DNA of 64,000 bases from JAPOXR01 sp965199765. GTDB taxonomy: Bacteria; Pseudomonadota; Alphaproteobacteria; Rhodobacterales; Rhodobacteraceae. Under the pieces are notes generated by a model. It made no database searches, was not told the DNA's origin, and was given only the letters and a program-made list of their open reading frames with translations. How positions within the stretch are numbered: position 1 is the first letter of the stretch; each line of letters opens with the position of its first letter. Positions 51,964 to 61,339 of this stretch are shown here, one piece after another. The stretch lies in NCBI GenBank assembly GCA_965199765.1, contig CBDATC010000001.1, positions 1,178,001 through 1,242,000 of the forward strand. The letters are read 5' to 3'. The position numbers and the translations under genes are program-made.

Positions 51964-54900
51964 TTGGCTGGGGTTTTGTATTGTGTCCAAGAGTGTTTTG
52001 GACGTTACAGTCGCGCTACGATCATTTTGGCGCAATCTTTTTGCGGTATCCTGCGCGAGGGCAGCCGTTCGGCACGAGCGCTGACGGCACTTGCAGCGTT
52101 TGTGTTCGCCTGTCTTCTGCCGGTATTCGCCGCCGCGCAGTCCGATGGGCTACCTTCTGCGCCGACGGGTCTAAGAACAAATGGCCCGACATCCAATGCG
52201 ATATCGATTATTTGGGTCCCGACGTGGCGGGGCGCCGACGCGTATTTTGAGTATCGGGTAGACTCGGGGAGCTGGACGAAGGTCGCGAACAGCGACGACA
52301 GCTATTCGAGTGTCCGGATATTAGATCTGCTTCCGGGTACCTATACCTTTGGAATTCGGGCTGTGAATGCGCAGGGTCCCGGGCCGGCCTCGACAGTGAC
52401 CGGGACTGTGAGGGGACCGACCTCTGCGCCTGGCGGTTTGCGGATTGTCGGAACGACAAGCACGTCAGTTGGACTGGATTGGAACAAGGTCACCGGAGCG
52501 ACCGGATATGAGTATCAGCAGGACGGCGGGCGCTGGGTCGCAGTCCTTACATCTGACGTGCTGGTGTCCAACCTAAAGGATGGGCAGGTTTACCGTTTTC
52601 GGGTCCGGGCAACAAACGCCGACGGTTACGGGCCGTCATCTCCGGAACTGGTAGTGTCGCCGTCCGGCACGGAAGGTCTGCGTTACGAGCCGCCACAGTC
52701 GCTGCATGTCGGCGAGCAGATCATTCCGATGAAACCGATTGCCATCAACCGCGATAATGTCGCTGTGGTTGTTGAATATAGGCTGATCGGCGGCACAACT
52801 CTGCCGCCCGGACTTAGCCTCAACAGCAAAACCGGCGTGATTTCCGGCGCCCCGACCACGTTGAACACGAATTCGATGCGTGTGGAAGTGCAGGGAGACG
52901 GCAACAACGGGTTTGATCCAACCACCACGATCAGCTTTCCGCCGGTATCGAAGGCTGCGAGTTTCAGCGGCACGCTCACTGGAGCTGTGACCGAGGACGC
53001 CGCCGCGGCCACCGCCACAGGCACGGTGACCGTTAACGACGACGACGGAAAGAACAATGTGCAGGCGCAGACCGGCACAGCTGGTGTTTATGGGACTTTC
53101 AGCATCACCGCTGCCGGTGTTTGGACGTACTCGCTCGACAACTCCGACAGGGACACCAACGCTTTGGCGGGCGGTATGATTGTGACGGAAGAGTTCGTGA
53201 TCAGAGCGGACGACGGCACCAGAGCGACAGTGACAGTGACTATCACCGGCGCCAACGACAGGCCGACGGCGAATGCGGGACCCGACAGGTTCGCTTACAG
53301 GAACACGATGGTGGGACTGGTCAGCCGGAACAGTTTCGACCCGGATGCCGACGATCACTTGATTTACTCTTGGGCGCGGAAGGCCGGAGACGGGGGACCG
53401 AGCGTCACTCTGAGCAATTCTGATCGTCGAAATGCGGTGTTCACTGCCCCGAACGAGGCGCGCGGCGCAGTTCTCACTTTTGTTCTGACGGTGACTGACA
53501 AGGCGGGGGCGAGCCACACTGATGAGGTGATCATCACTGTGGAGGGCATTCCGAGCCTTGATATTTCACCCACCACCCTGACCGTCGCCGAGGGCGGCAG
53601 CAGCACTTATACGGTGAAGCTGAATACGCAGCCTTCGGCCAACGTGAAGGTGACCGTCGGCGGAACGTCGGAGACCGATCTGACGGTCAGCCCCGGCAGT
53701 CTGACTTTCACAACGGAAAACTGGAACACGGCGCAGACGGTTACGGCGAGCGCGGCCGAGGACGCCGACGCGGTTGACGACACTGCGACGCTGACGCACA
53801 CGGCTTCGGGCGGCGGCTACGGTTCAGTGAGCAAAGACCTGCGAGTGACGGTTGAAGACAACGACACGGCGGCGATCACGGTTTCACCCACCACCCTGAC
53901 CGTCGCCGAGGGCGGCAGCAGCACTTATACGGTGGTGCTGAATACGCAGCCTTCGGCCAACGTGAAGGTGACCGTCGGCGGAACGTCGGAGACCGATCTG
54001 ACGGTCAGCCCCGGCAGTCTGACCTTCACAACGGAAAACTGGAACACGGCGCAGACGGTTACGGCGAGCGCGGCCGAGGACGCCGACGCGGTTGACGACA
54101 CTGCGACGCTGACGCACACGGCTTCGGGCGGCGGCTACGGTTCAGTGAGCAAAGACCTGCGAGTGACGGTTGAAGACAACGACACGGCGGCGATCACGGT
54201 TTCACCCACCACCCTGACCGTCGCCGAGGGCGGCAGCAGCACTTATACGGTGGTGCTGAATACGCAGCCTTCGGCCAACGTGAAGGTGACCGTCGGCGGA
54301 ACGTCGGAGACCGATCTGACGGTCAGCCCCGGCAGTCTGACCTTCACAACGGAAAACTGGAACACGGCGCAGACGGTTACGGCGAGCGCGGCCGAGGACG
54401 CCGACGCGGTTGACGACACTGCGACGCTGACGCACACGGCTTCGGGCGGCGGCTACGGTTCAGTGAGCAAAGACCTGCGAGTGACGGTTGAAGACAACGA
54501 CACGGCGGCGATCACGGTTTCACCCACCACCCTGACCGTCGCCGAGGGCGGCAGCAGCACTTATACGGTGGTGCTGAATACGCAGCCTTCGGCCAACGTG
54601 AAGGTGACCGTCGGCGGAACGTCGGAGACCGATCTGACGGTCAGCCCCGGCAGTCTGACTTTCACAACGGAAAACTGGAACACGGCGCAGACGGTTACGG
54701 CGAGCGCGGCCGAGGACGCCGACGCGGTTGACGACACTGCGACGCTGACGCACACGGCTTCGGGCGGCGGCTACGGTTCAGTGAGCAAAGACCTGCGAGT
54801 GACGGTTGAAGACAACGACACGGCGGCGATCACGGTTTCACCCACCGCCCTGACCGTCGCCGAGGGCGGCAGCAGCACTTATACGGTGGTGCTGAATACG

Positions 54901-57900
54901 CAGCCTTCGGCCAACGTGAAGGTGACCGTCGGCGGAACGTCGGAGACCGATCTGACGGTCAGCCCCGGCAGTCTGACTTTCACAACGGAAAACTGGAACA
55001 CGGCGCAGACGGTTACGGCGAGCGCGGCCGAGGACGCCGACGCGGTTGACGACACTGCGACGCTGACGCACACGGCTTCGGGCGGCGGCTACGGTTCAGT
55101 GAGCAAAGACCTGCGAGTGACGGTTGAAGACAACGACACGGCGGCGATCACGGTTTCACCCACCGCCCTGACCGTCGCCGAGGGCGGCAGCAGCACTTAT
55201 ACGGTGGTGCTGAATACGCAGCCTTCGGCCAACGTGAAGGTGACCGTCGGCGGAACGTCGGAGACCGATCTGACGGTCAGCCCCGGCAGTCTGACCTTCA
55301 CAACGGAAAACTGGAACACGGCGCAGACGGTTACGGCGAGCGCGGCCGAGGACGCCGACGCGGTTGACGACACTGCGACGCTGACGCACACGGCTTCGGG
55401 CGGCGGCTACGGTTCAGTGAGCAAAGACCTGCGAGTGACGGTTGAAGACAACGACACGGCGGCGATCACGGTTTCACCCACCGCCCTGACCGTCGCCGAG
55501 GGCGGCAGCAGCACTTATACGGTGGTGCTGAATACGCAGCCTTCGGCCAACGTGAAGGTGACCGTCGGCGGAACGTCGGAGACCGATCTGACGGTCAGCC
55601 CCGGCAGTCTGACTTTCACAACGGAAAACTGGAACACGGCGCAGACGGTTACGGCGAGCGCGGCCGAGGACGCCGACGCGGTTGACGACACTGCGACGCT
55701 GACGCACACGGCTTCGGGCGGCGGCTACGGTTCAGTGAGCAAAGACCTGCGAGTGACGGTTGAAGACAACGACACGGCGGCGATCACGGTTTCACCCACC
55801 GCCCTGACCGTCGCCGAGGGCGGCAGCAGCACTTATACGGTGGTGCTGAATACGCAGCCTTCGGCCAACGTGAAGGTGACCGTCGGCGGAACGTCGGAGA
55901 CCGATCTGACGGTCAGCCCCGGCAGTCTGACCTTCACAACGGAAAACTGGAACACGGCGCAGACGGTTACGGCGAGCGCGGCCGAGGACGCCGACGCGGT
56001 TGACGACACTGCGACGCTGACGCACACGGCTTCGGGCGGCGGCTACGGTTCAGTGAGCAAAGACCTGCGAGTGACGGTTGAAGACAACGACACGGCGGCG
56101 ATCACGGTTTCACCCACCGCCCTGACCGTCGCCGAGGGCGGCAGCAGCACTTATACGGTGGTGCTGAATACGCAGCCTTCGGCCAACGTGAAGGTGACCG
56201 TCGGCGGAACGTCGGAGACCGATCTGACGGTCAGCCCCGGCAGTCTGACTTTCACAACGGAAAACTGGAACACGGCGCAGACGGTTACGGCGAGCGCGGC
56301 CGAGGACGCCGACGCGGTTGACGACACTGCGACGCTGACGCACACGGCTTCGGGCGGCGGCTACGGTTCAGTGAGCAAAGACCTGCGAGTGACGGTTGAA
56401 GACAACGACACGGCGGCGATCACGGTTTCACCCACCACCCTGACCGTCGCCGAGGGCGGCAGCAGCACTTATACGGTGGTGCTGAATACGCAGCCTTCGG
56501 CCAACGTGAAGGTGACCGTCGGCGGAACGTCGGAGACCGATCTGACGGTCAGCCCCGGCAGTCTGACTTTCACAACGGAAAACTGGAACACGGCGCAGAC
56601 GGTTACGGCGAGCGCGGCCGAGGACGCCGACGCGGTTGACGACACTGCGACGCTGACGCACACGGCTTCGGGCGGCGGCTACGGTTCAGTGAGCAAAGAC
56701 CTGCGAGTGACGGTTGAAGACAACGACACGGCGGCGATCACGGTTTCACCCACCGCCCTGACCGTCGCCGAGGGCGGCAGCAGCACTTATACGGTGGTGC
56801 TGAATACGCAGCCTTCGGCCAACGTGAAGGTGACCGTCGGCGGAACGTCGGAGACCGATCTGACGGTCAGCCCCGGCAGTCTGACTTTCACAACGGAAAA
56901 CTGGAACACGGCGCAGACGGTTACGGCGAGCGCGGCCGAGGACGCCGACGCGGTTGACGACACTGCGACGCTGACGCACACGGCTTCGGGCGGCGGCTAC
57001 GGTTCAGTGAGCAAAGACCTGCGAGTGACGGTTGAAGACAACGACACGGCGGCGATCACGGTTTCACCCACCACCCTGACCGTCGGCGAGGGCGGCAGCA
57101 GCACTTATACGGTGAAGCTGAATACGCAGCCTTCGGCCAACGTGAAGGTGACCGTCGGCGGAACGTCGGAGACCGATCTGACGGTCAGCCCCAGCAGTCT
57201 GACTTTCACAACGGAAAACTGGAACACGGCGCAGACGGTGACGGTGAGCGCGGCCGAGGACGCCGACGCGGTTGACGACACGGCGACGCTCACCCATTCG
57301 GTGTCGGGCTACGGTTCCGTTTCGAGCGCGGCAAGCGTCACGGTCACGGTTACGGAAGGCGACGGGGCAAAGCTCATATTCTCCACCAGTGCACTGACGG
57401 TCGACGAAGGCGAAAAGCCGGGTGTCGATGTGACTTCACCTCCCAACAAAGGAACTGCGACCTACACGGTAAAGCTGAATACGCAGCCTTCGGCCAACGT
57501 GAAGGTGACCGTCGGCGGAACGTCGGAGACCGATCTGACGGTCAGCCCCAGCAGTCTGACCTTCACAACGGAAAACTGGAACACGGCGCAGACGGTGACG
57601 GTCAAGGCGGCTGCGGACGACGATGCGGAAAACGACGATGCAACGCTGACGCACACAGCGTCTGGCGGGGGCTACGATTCAGTGAGCAAAGACCTGAAAG
57701 TGACGATCAACGACGACGACACGGCGGGCATTACGGTTTCCAAAACGGATCTCAGCTTCACCGAGGGCGGCAGCGATACTTATACGGTGAAGCTGAATAC
57801 GCAGCCTTCGGCCAACGTGACGGTGACCGTCGGCGGAGCGTCGGGAGATATCACCGTCGACACCAGAGCGGAAACCGGCAATCAGAATACGCTCACCTTC

Positions 57901-60900
57901 ACGATCGGCAACTGGGACACGGCGCAGACGGTGACGGTGACGGCGGCTGCGGACGACGACGCGGTTGACGACACGGCGACGCTCACCCATTCGGTGTCGG
58001 GCTACGGTTCCGTTTCGAGCGCGGCAAGCGTCATGGTCTCGGTTGATGATGACGACCCGGCGGGGATCACGGTTTCACCCACCACCCTGACCGTAGACGA
58101 GGGCGGCAGCGACACTTATACGGTGGTGCTGGATTCCCAGCCGGCAGGCGAGGTGACGGTGACCGTCGAAGGAGCGACGGTCGATATCACGGTCGATACC
58201 AGCAGTCTGACCTTCACCACCGACAATTGGAACACGCCCCAGACGGTGACGGTGAGCGCGGCCGAGGACGCCGACGCGGTTGACGACACGGCGACGCTCA
58301 CCCATTCGGTGTCGGGCTACGGTTCCGTTTCGAGCGCGGCAAGCGTCATGGTCACGGTTGATGATGAAGACACGCCGGGCATCACGGTTTCACCCACCAC
58401 CCTGCCCATCGAAGAGGGCGAAAAGCCGGGTGTCGATTTGACTTCACCTCCCAACAAAGGAACTGCGACCTACACGGTGAAGCTGGCCACGGAGCCAACT
58501 GGTGCTGTGAAGGTGACCGTCGGCGGAGCGTCGGAGACCGATCTGACGGTCAGCCCCAGCAGTCTGACCTTCACAACGGAGAATTGGGACACGGCGCAGA
58601 CGGTGACGGTGAAGGCGGCTGCGGACGACGATGCGGAAGACGACGATGTAACGCTGACGCACACAGCGTCTGGCGGCGGCTACGATTCAGTGAGCAAAGA
58701 CCTGAAAGTGACGATCAACGACGACGACACGGCGGGCATTACGGTTTCCAAAACGGATCTCAGCTTCACCGAGGGCGGCAGCGATACTTATACGGTGAAG
58801 CTGAATACGCAGCCTTCGGCCAACGTGACGGTGACCGTCGGCGGAGCGTCGGGAGATATCACCGTCGACACCAGAGCGGAAACCGGCAATCAGAATACGC
58901 TCACCTTCACGATCGGCAACTGGGACACGGCGCAGACGGTGACGGTGACGGCGGCTGCGGACGACGACGCGGTTGACGACACTGCGACGCTCACCCATTC
59001 GGTGTCGGGCTACGGTTCCGTTTCGAGCGCGGCAAGCGTCATGGTCTCGGTTGATGATGACGACCCGGCGGGGATCACGGTTTCACCCACCACCCTGACC
59101 GTAGACGAGGGCGGCAGCGACACTTATACGGTGGTGCTGGATTCCCAGCCGGCAGGCGAGGTGACGGTGACCGTCGAAGGAGCGACGGTCGATATCACGG
59201 TCGATACCAGCAGTCTGACCTTCACCACCGACAATTGGAACACGCCCCAGACGGTGACGGTGAGCGCGGCCGAGGACGCCGACGCGGTTGACGACACGGC
59301 GACGCTCACCCATTCGGTGTCGGGCTACGGTTCCGTTTCGAGCGCGGCAAGCGTCATGGTCACGGTTGATGATGAAGACACGCCGGGCATCACGGTTTCA
59401 CCCACCACCCTGCCCATCGAAGAGGGCGAAAAGCCGGGTGTCGATTTGACTTCACCTCCCAACAAAGGAACTGCGACCTACACGGTGAAGCTGGCCACGG
59501 AGCCAACTGGTGCTGTGAAGGTGACCGTCGGCGGAGCGTCGGAGACCGATCTGACGGTCAGCCCCAGCAGTCTGACCTTCACAACGGAGAATTGGGACAC
59601 GGCGCAGACGGTGACGGTGAAGGCGGCTGCGGACGACGATGCGGAAGACGACGATGTAACGCTGACGCACACAGCGTCTGGCGGCGGCTACGGTTCAGTG
59701 AGCAAAAACCTGAAAGTGACGATCAACGACGACGACACGGCGGGCATTACGGTTTCCGAGCCCGCTCTGACCATCAAAGAGGGCGAAGACGGCAGCTACA
59801 CGGTGGTGCTGGATTCCCAGCCGGCCGGCGACGTGACGGTGACCGTCGAAGGAGCGACGGTCGATATCACGGTCGACACCAGCAGTCTGACCTTCACAAC
59901 GGAAAACTGGGACACGGCGCAGACGGTGACGGTGAGCGCGGCACAGGACGCCGACGCGGTTGACGACACTGCGACGCTCACCCATTCGGTGTCGGGCTAC
60001 GGTTCCGTTTCGAGCGCGGCAAGCGTCACGGTCACGGTTGATGATGACGAAACGGCGGGCATTACGGTTTCACCCACCACCCTGACCATCGCCGAAGGCA
60101 GCGACAAGAGCTACACGGTGGTGCTGGATTCCCAGCCGGCAGGCGAGGTGACGGTGACCGTCGAAGGAGCGACGGTCGATATCACGGTCGACACCAGCAG
60201 TCTGACCTTCACAACGGAGAATTGGGACACGGCGCAGACGGTGACGGTGAGCGCGGCACAGGACGCCGACGCGGTTGACGACACTGCGACGCTCACCCAT
60301 TCGGTGTCGGGCTACGGTTCCGTTTCGAGCGCGGCAAGCGTCTCGGTCACGGTCACCGAAGGCGACGGGGCAAAGCTCGTATTCTCCACCGGTGCACTGA
60401 CGGTCGACGAAGGCGAAAAGCCGGGTGTCGATTTGATTTCACCTCCCAACAAAGGAACTGCGACCTACACGGTGAAGCTGGCCACGGAGCCAACTGGTGC
60501 TGTGACGGTGGCTATCAGCGGAGCGTCGGAGACCGATCTGACGGTCAACCCCGGCAGTCTGACCTTCACAACGGAGAATTGGGACACGGCGCAGACGGTG
60601 ACGGTGAAGGCGGCTGCGGACGACGATGCGGAAGACAACGATGTAACGCTGACGCACACAGCGTCTGGCGGCGGCTACGGTTCAGTGAGCAAAAACCTGA
60701 AAGTGACGATCAACGACGACGACACGGCGGGCATCACGGTTTCCGAGAGCGATCTAACCATCAAAGAAGGCGGCAGCGACACTTATACGGTGGTGCTGAA
60801 TACGCAGCCTTCGGCCAACGTGAAGGTGACCGTCGGCGGAGTGTCGGAGACCGATCTGACGGTCAGCCCCAGCAGTCTGACCTTCACAACGGAAAACTGG

Positions 60901-61317
60901 GACACGCCCCAGACGGTGACGGTGAGCGCGGCACAGGATGCCGACGCGGTTGACGACACTGCGACGCTCACCCATTCGGTGTCGGGTTACGGTTCGGTGT
61001 CAAGCGCGGCAAGCGTCATGGTCTCGGTTGATGATGACGACCCGGCGGGGATCACGGTTTCACCCACCACCCTGACCGTCGACGAGGGCGGCAGCGACAC
61101 TTATACGGTGGTGCTGGATTCCCAGCCGGCAGGCGAGGTGACGGTGACCGTCGAAGGAGCGTCGGGCGATATCACGGTCGATACCAGCAGTCTGACCTTC
61201 ACAACGGAAAACTGGGACACGCCCCAGACGGTGACGGTGAGCGCGGCCGAGGACGCCGACGCGGTTGACGACACTGCGACGCTGAGGCACACGGCTTCGG
61301 GGGGGGGGCAATTATGA
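51964..61317 (+). CDS. Giant repeat-containing autotransporter passenger (ends at a frameshift)
   Basis: A 3,117-residue secreted protein. Layout: an N-terminal extension, then a hydrophobic signal (ALTALAAFVFACLLPVFAAA, residues about 38-58); two FN3-like domains (about 63-235); an Ig/PIG-like domain with LPPGLSLNSKTGVISGAPTT; a VCBS domain (about 337-435); a PKD-like domain (about 436-533); then about 24 calx-beta-like repeats of ~106 residues (SPTTLTVAEGGSSTYTV, then LTFTTENWNTAQTVTASAAE). It ends TASGGGQL where a ten-G run shifts the frame; the barrel continues in the next frame. The start is doubtful: TTG 51964 has AAGGAG ten bases upstream, while an ATG at 51957 is in another frame. Probable role: surface adhesion or calcium-stabilised filament. 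Confidence 0.85.
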   Translation: MAGVLYCVQECFGRYSRATIILAQSFCGILREGSRSARALTALAAFVFACLLPVFAAAQSDGLPSAPTGLRTNGPTSNAISIIWVPTWRGADAYFEYRVDSGSWTKVANSDDSYSSVRILDLLPGTYTFGIRAVNAQGPGPASTVTGTVRGPTSAPGGLRIVGTTSTSVGLDWNKVTGATGYEYQQDGGRWVAVLTSDVLVSNLKDGQVYRFRVRATNADGYGPSSPELVVSPSGTEGLRYEPPQSLHVGEQIIPMKPIAINRDNVAVVVEYRLIGGTTLPPGLSLNSKTGVISGAPTTLNTNSMRVEVQGDGNNGFDPTTTISFPPVSKAASFSGTLTGAVTEDAAAATATGTVTVNDDDGKNNVQAQTGTAGVYGTFSITAAGVWTYSLDNSDRDTNALAGGMIVTEEFVIRADDGTRATVTVTITGANDRPTANAGPDRFAYRNTMVGLVSRNSFDPDADDHLIYSWARKAGDGGPSVTLSNSDRRNAVFTAPNEARGAVLTFVLTVTDKAGASHTDEVIITVEGIPSLDISPTTLTVAEGGSSTYTVKLNTQPSANVKVTVGGTSETDLTVSPGSLTFTTENWNTAQTVTASAAEDADAVDDTATLTHTASGGGYGSVSKDLRVTVEDNDTAAITVSPTTLTVAEGGSSTYTVVLNTQPSANVKVTVGGTSETDLTVSPGSLTFTTENWNTAQTVTASAAEDADAVDDTATLTHTASGGGYGSVSKDLRVTVEDNDTAAITVSPTTLTVAEGGSSTYTVVLNTQPSANVKVTVGGTSETDLTVSPGSLTFTTENWNTAQTVTASAAEDADAVDDTATLTHTASGGGYGSVSKDLRVTVEDNDTAAITVSPTTLTVAEGGSSTYTVVLNTQPSANVKVTVGGTSETDLTVSPGSLTFTTENWNTAQTVTASAAEDADAVDDTATLTHTASGGGYGSVSKDLRVTVEDNDTAAITVSPTALTVAEGGSSTYTVVLNTQPSANVKVTVGGTSETDLTVSPGSLTFTTENWNTAQTVTASAAEDADAVDDTATLTHTASGGGYGSVSKDLRVTVEDNDTAAITVSPTALTVAEGGSSTYTVVLNTQPSANVKVTVGGTSETDLTVSPGSLTFTTENWNTAQTVTASAAEDADAVDDTATLTHTASGGGYGSVSKDLRVTVEDNDTAAITVSPTALTVAEGGSSTYTVVLNTQPSANVKVTVGGTSETDLTVSPGSLTFTTENWNTAQTVTASAAEDADAVDDTATLTHTASGGGYGSVSKDLRVTVEDNDTAAITVSPTALTVAEGGSSTYTVVLNTQPSANVKVTVGGTSETDLTVSPGSLTFTTENWNTAQTVTASAAEDADAVDDTATLTHTASGGGYGSVSKDLRVTVEDNDTAAITVSPTALTVAEGGSSTYTVVLNTQPSANVKVTVGGTSETDLTVSPGSLTFTTENWNTAQTVTASAAEDADAVDDTATLTHTASGGGYGSVSKDLRVTVEDNDTAAITVSPTTLTVAEGGSSTYTVVLNTQPSANVKVTVGGTSETDLTVSPGSLTFTTENWNTAQTVTASAAEDADAVDDTATLTHTASGGGYGSVSKDLRVTVEDNDTAAITVSPTALTVAEGGSSTYTVVLNTQPSANVKVTVGGTSETDLTVSPGSLTFTTENWNTAQTVTASAAEDADAVDDTATLTHTASGGGYGSVSKDLRVTVEDNDTAAITVSPTTLTVGEGGSSTYTVKLNTQPSANVKVTVGGTSETDLTVSPSSLTFTTENWNTAQTVTVSAAEDADAVDDTATLTHSVSGYGSVSSAASVTVTVTEGDGAKLIFSTSALTVDEGEKPGVDVTSPPNKGTATYTVKLNTQPSANVKVTVGGTSETDLTVSPSSLTFTTENWNTAQTVTVKAAADDDAENDDATLTHTASGGGYDSVSKDLKVTINDDDTAGITVSKTDLSFTEGGSDTYTVKLNTQPSANVTVTVGGASGDITVDTRAETGNQNTLTFTIGNWDTAQTVTVTAAADDDAVDDTATLTHSVSGYGSVSSAASVMVSVDDDDPAGITVSPTTLTVDEGGSDTYTVVLDSQPAGEVTVTVEGATVDITVDTSSLTFTTDNWNTPQTVTVSAAEDADAVDDTATLTHSVSGYGSVSSAASVMVTVDDEDTPGITVSPTTLPIEEGEKPGVDLTSPPNKGTATYTVKLATEPTGAVKVTVGGASETDLTVSPSSLTFTTENWDTAQTVTVKAAADDDAEDDDVTLTHTASGGGYDSVSKDLKVTINDDDTAGITVSKTDLSFTEGGSDTYTVKLNTQPSANVTVTVGGASGDITVDTRAETGNQNTLTFTIGNWDTAQTVTVTAAADDDAVDDTATLTHSVSGYGSVSSAASVMVSVDDDDPAGITVSPTTLTVDEGGSDTYTVVLDSQPAGEVTVTVEGATVDITVDTSSLTFTTDNWNTPQTVTVSAAEDADAVDDTATLTHSVSGYGSVSSAASVMVTVDDEDTPGITVSPTTLPIEEGEKPGVDLTSPPNKGTATYTVKLATEPTGAVKVTVGGASETDLTVSPSSLTFTTENWDTAQTVTVKAAADDDAEDDDVTLTHTASGGGYGSVSKNLKVTINDDDTAGITVSEPALTIKEGEDGSYTVVLDSQPAGDVTVTVEGATVDITVDTSSLTFTTENWDTAQTVTVSAAQDADAVDDTATLTHSVSGYGSVSSAASVTVTVDDDETAGITVSPTTLTIAEGSDKSYTVVLDSQPAGEVTVTVEGATVDITVDTSSLTFTTENWDTAQTVTVSAAQDADAVDDTATLTHSVSGYGSVSSAASVSVTVTEGDGAKLVFSTGALTVDEGEKPGVDLISPPNKGTATYTVKLATEPTGAVTVAISGASETDLTVNPGSLTFTTENWDTAQTVTVKAAADDDAEDNDVTLTHTASGGGYGSVSKNLKVTINDDDTAGITVSESDLTIKEGGSDTYTVVLNTQPSANVKVTVGGVSETDLTVSPSSLTFTTENWDTPQTVTVSAAQDADAVDDTATLTHSVSGYGSVSSAASVMVSVDDDDPAGITVSPTTLTVDEGGSDTYTVVLDSQPAGEVTVTVEGASGDITVDTSSLTFTTENWDTPQTVTVSAAEDADAVDDTATLRHTASGGGQL
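53566..57063 (+). repeat. Tandem array of eleven near-identical 318-bp units
   Basis: Units begin at 53566, 53884, 54202, 54520, 54838, 55156, 55474, 55792, 56110, 56428 and 56746; a twelfth, diverging in its second half, starts at 57064. The period is exactly 318 bp (106 codons). Visible differences are few, for example ACC/GCC in the fourth codon (units 5-9 and 11 carry GCC) and CTT/CTC-type third-position changes. The near-identity implies recent expansion or gene conversion. Confidence 0.95.
57676..59691 (+). repeat. Higher-order 1,008-bp tandem duplication of a three-domain block
   Basis: Sequence at 57691 recurs at 58699, exactly 1,008 bp (336 codons) later, and the match continues through three different calx-beta-like domains (opening SKTDLSFTEGG, SPTTLTVDEGG and SPTTLPIEEGE). 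It is distinct from the 318-bp array. Confidence 0.85.
61299..61308 (+). repeat. Poly-G tract (ten G) at the passenger-barrel frameshift
   Basis: Ten consecutive G inside the codons for the conserved SGGG of a repeat. As written, translation ends at TGA 61315-61317. With nine (or twelve) G the frame reads SGGGNYD and continues into the autotransporter barrel. It is a candidate slipped-strand switch. Confidence 0.8.
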
Positions 61318-61339
61318 CTCTCAAACGAGAGCCAGTGTC

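Noticed and set aside
53566..57063. Regular repeats that might be taken for a CRISPR array
   Set aside because: Units are 318 bp of continuous in-frame coding sequence with no spacers or cas genes.
53566..61311. Many regularly spaced antisense open frames of 60-83 codons across the repeat region
   Set aside because: They recur with the 318-bp period and are mirror frames of the sense repeat; no ribosome sites or independent motifs.
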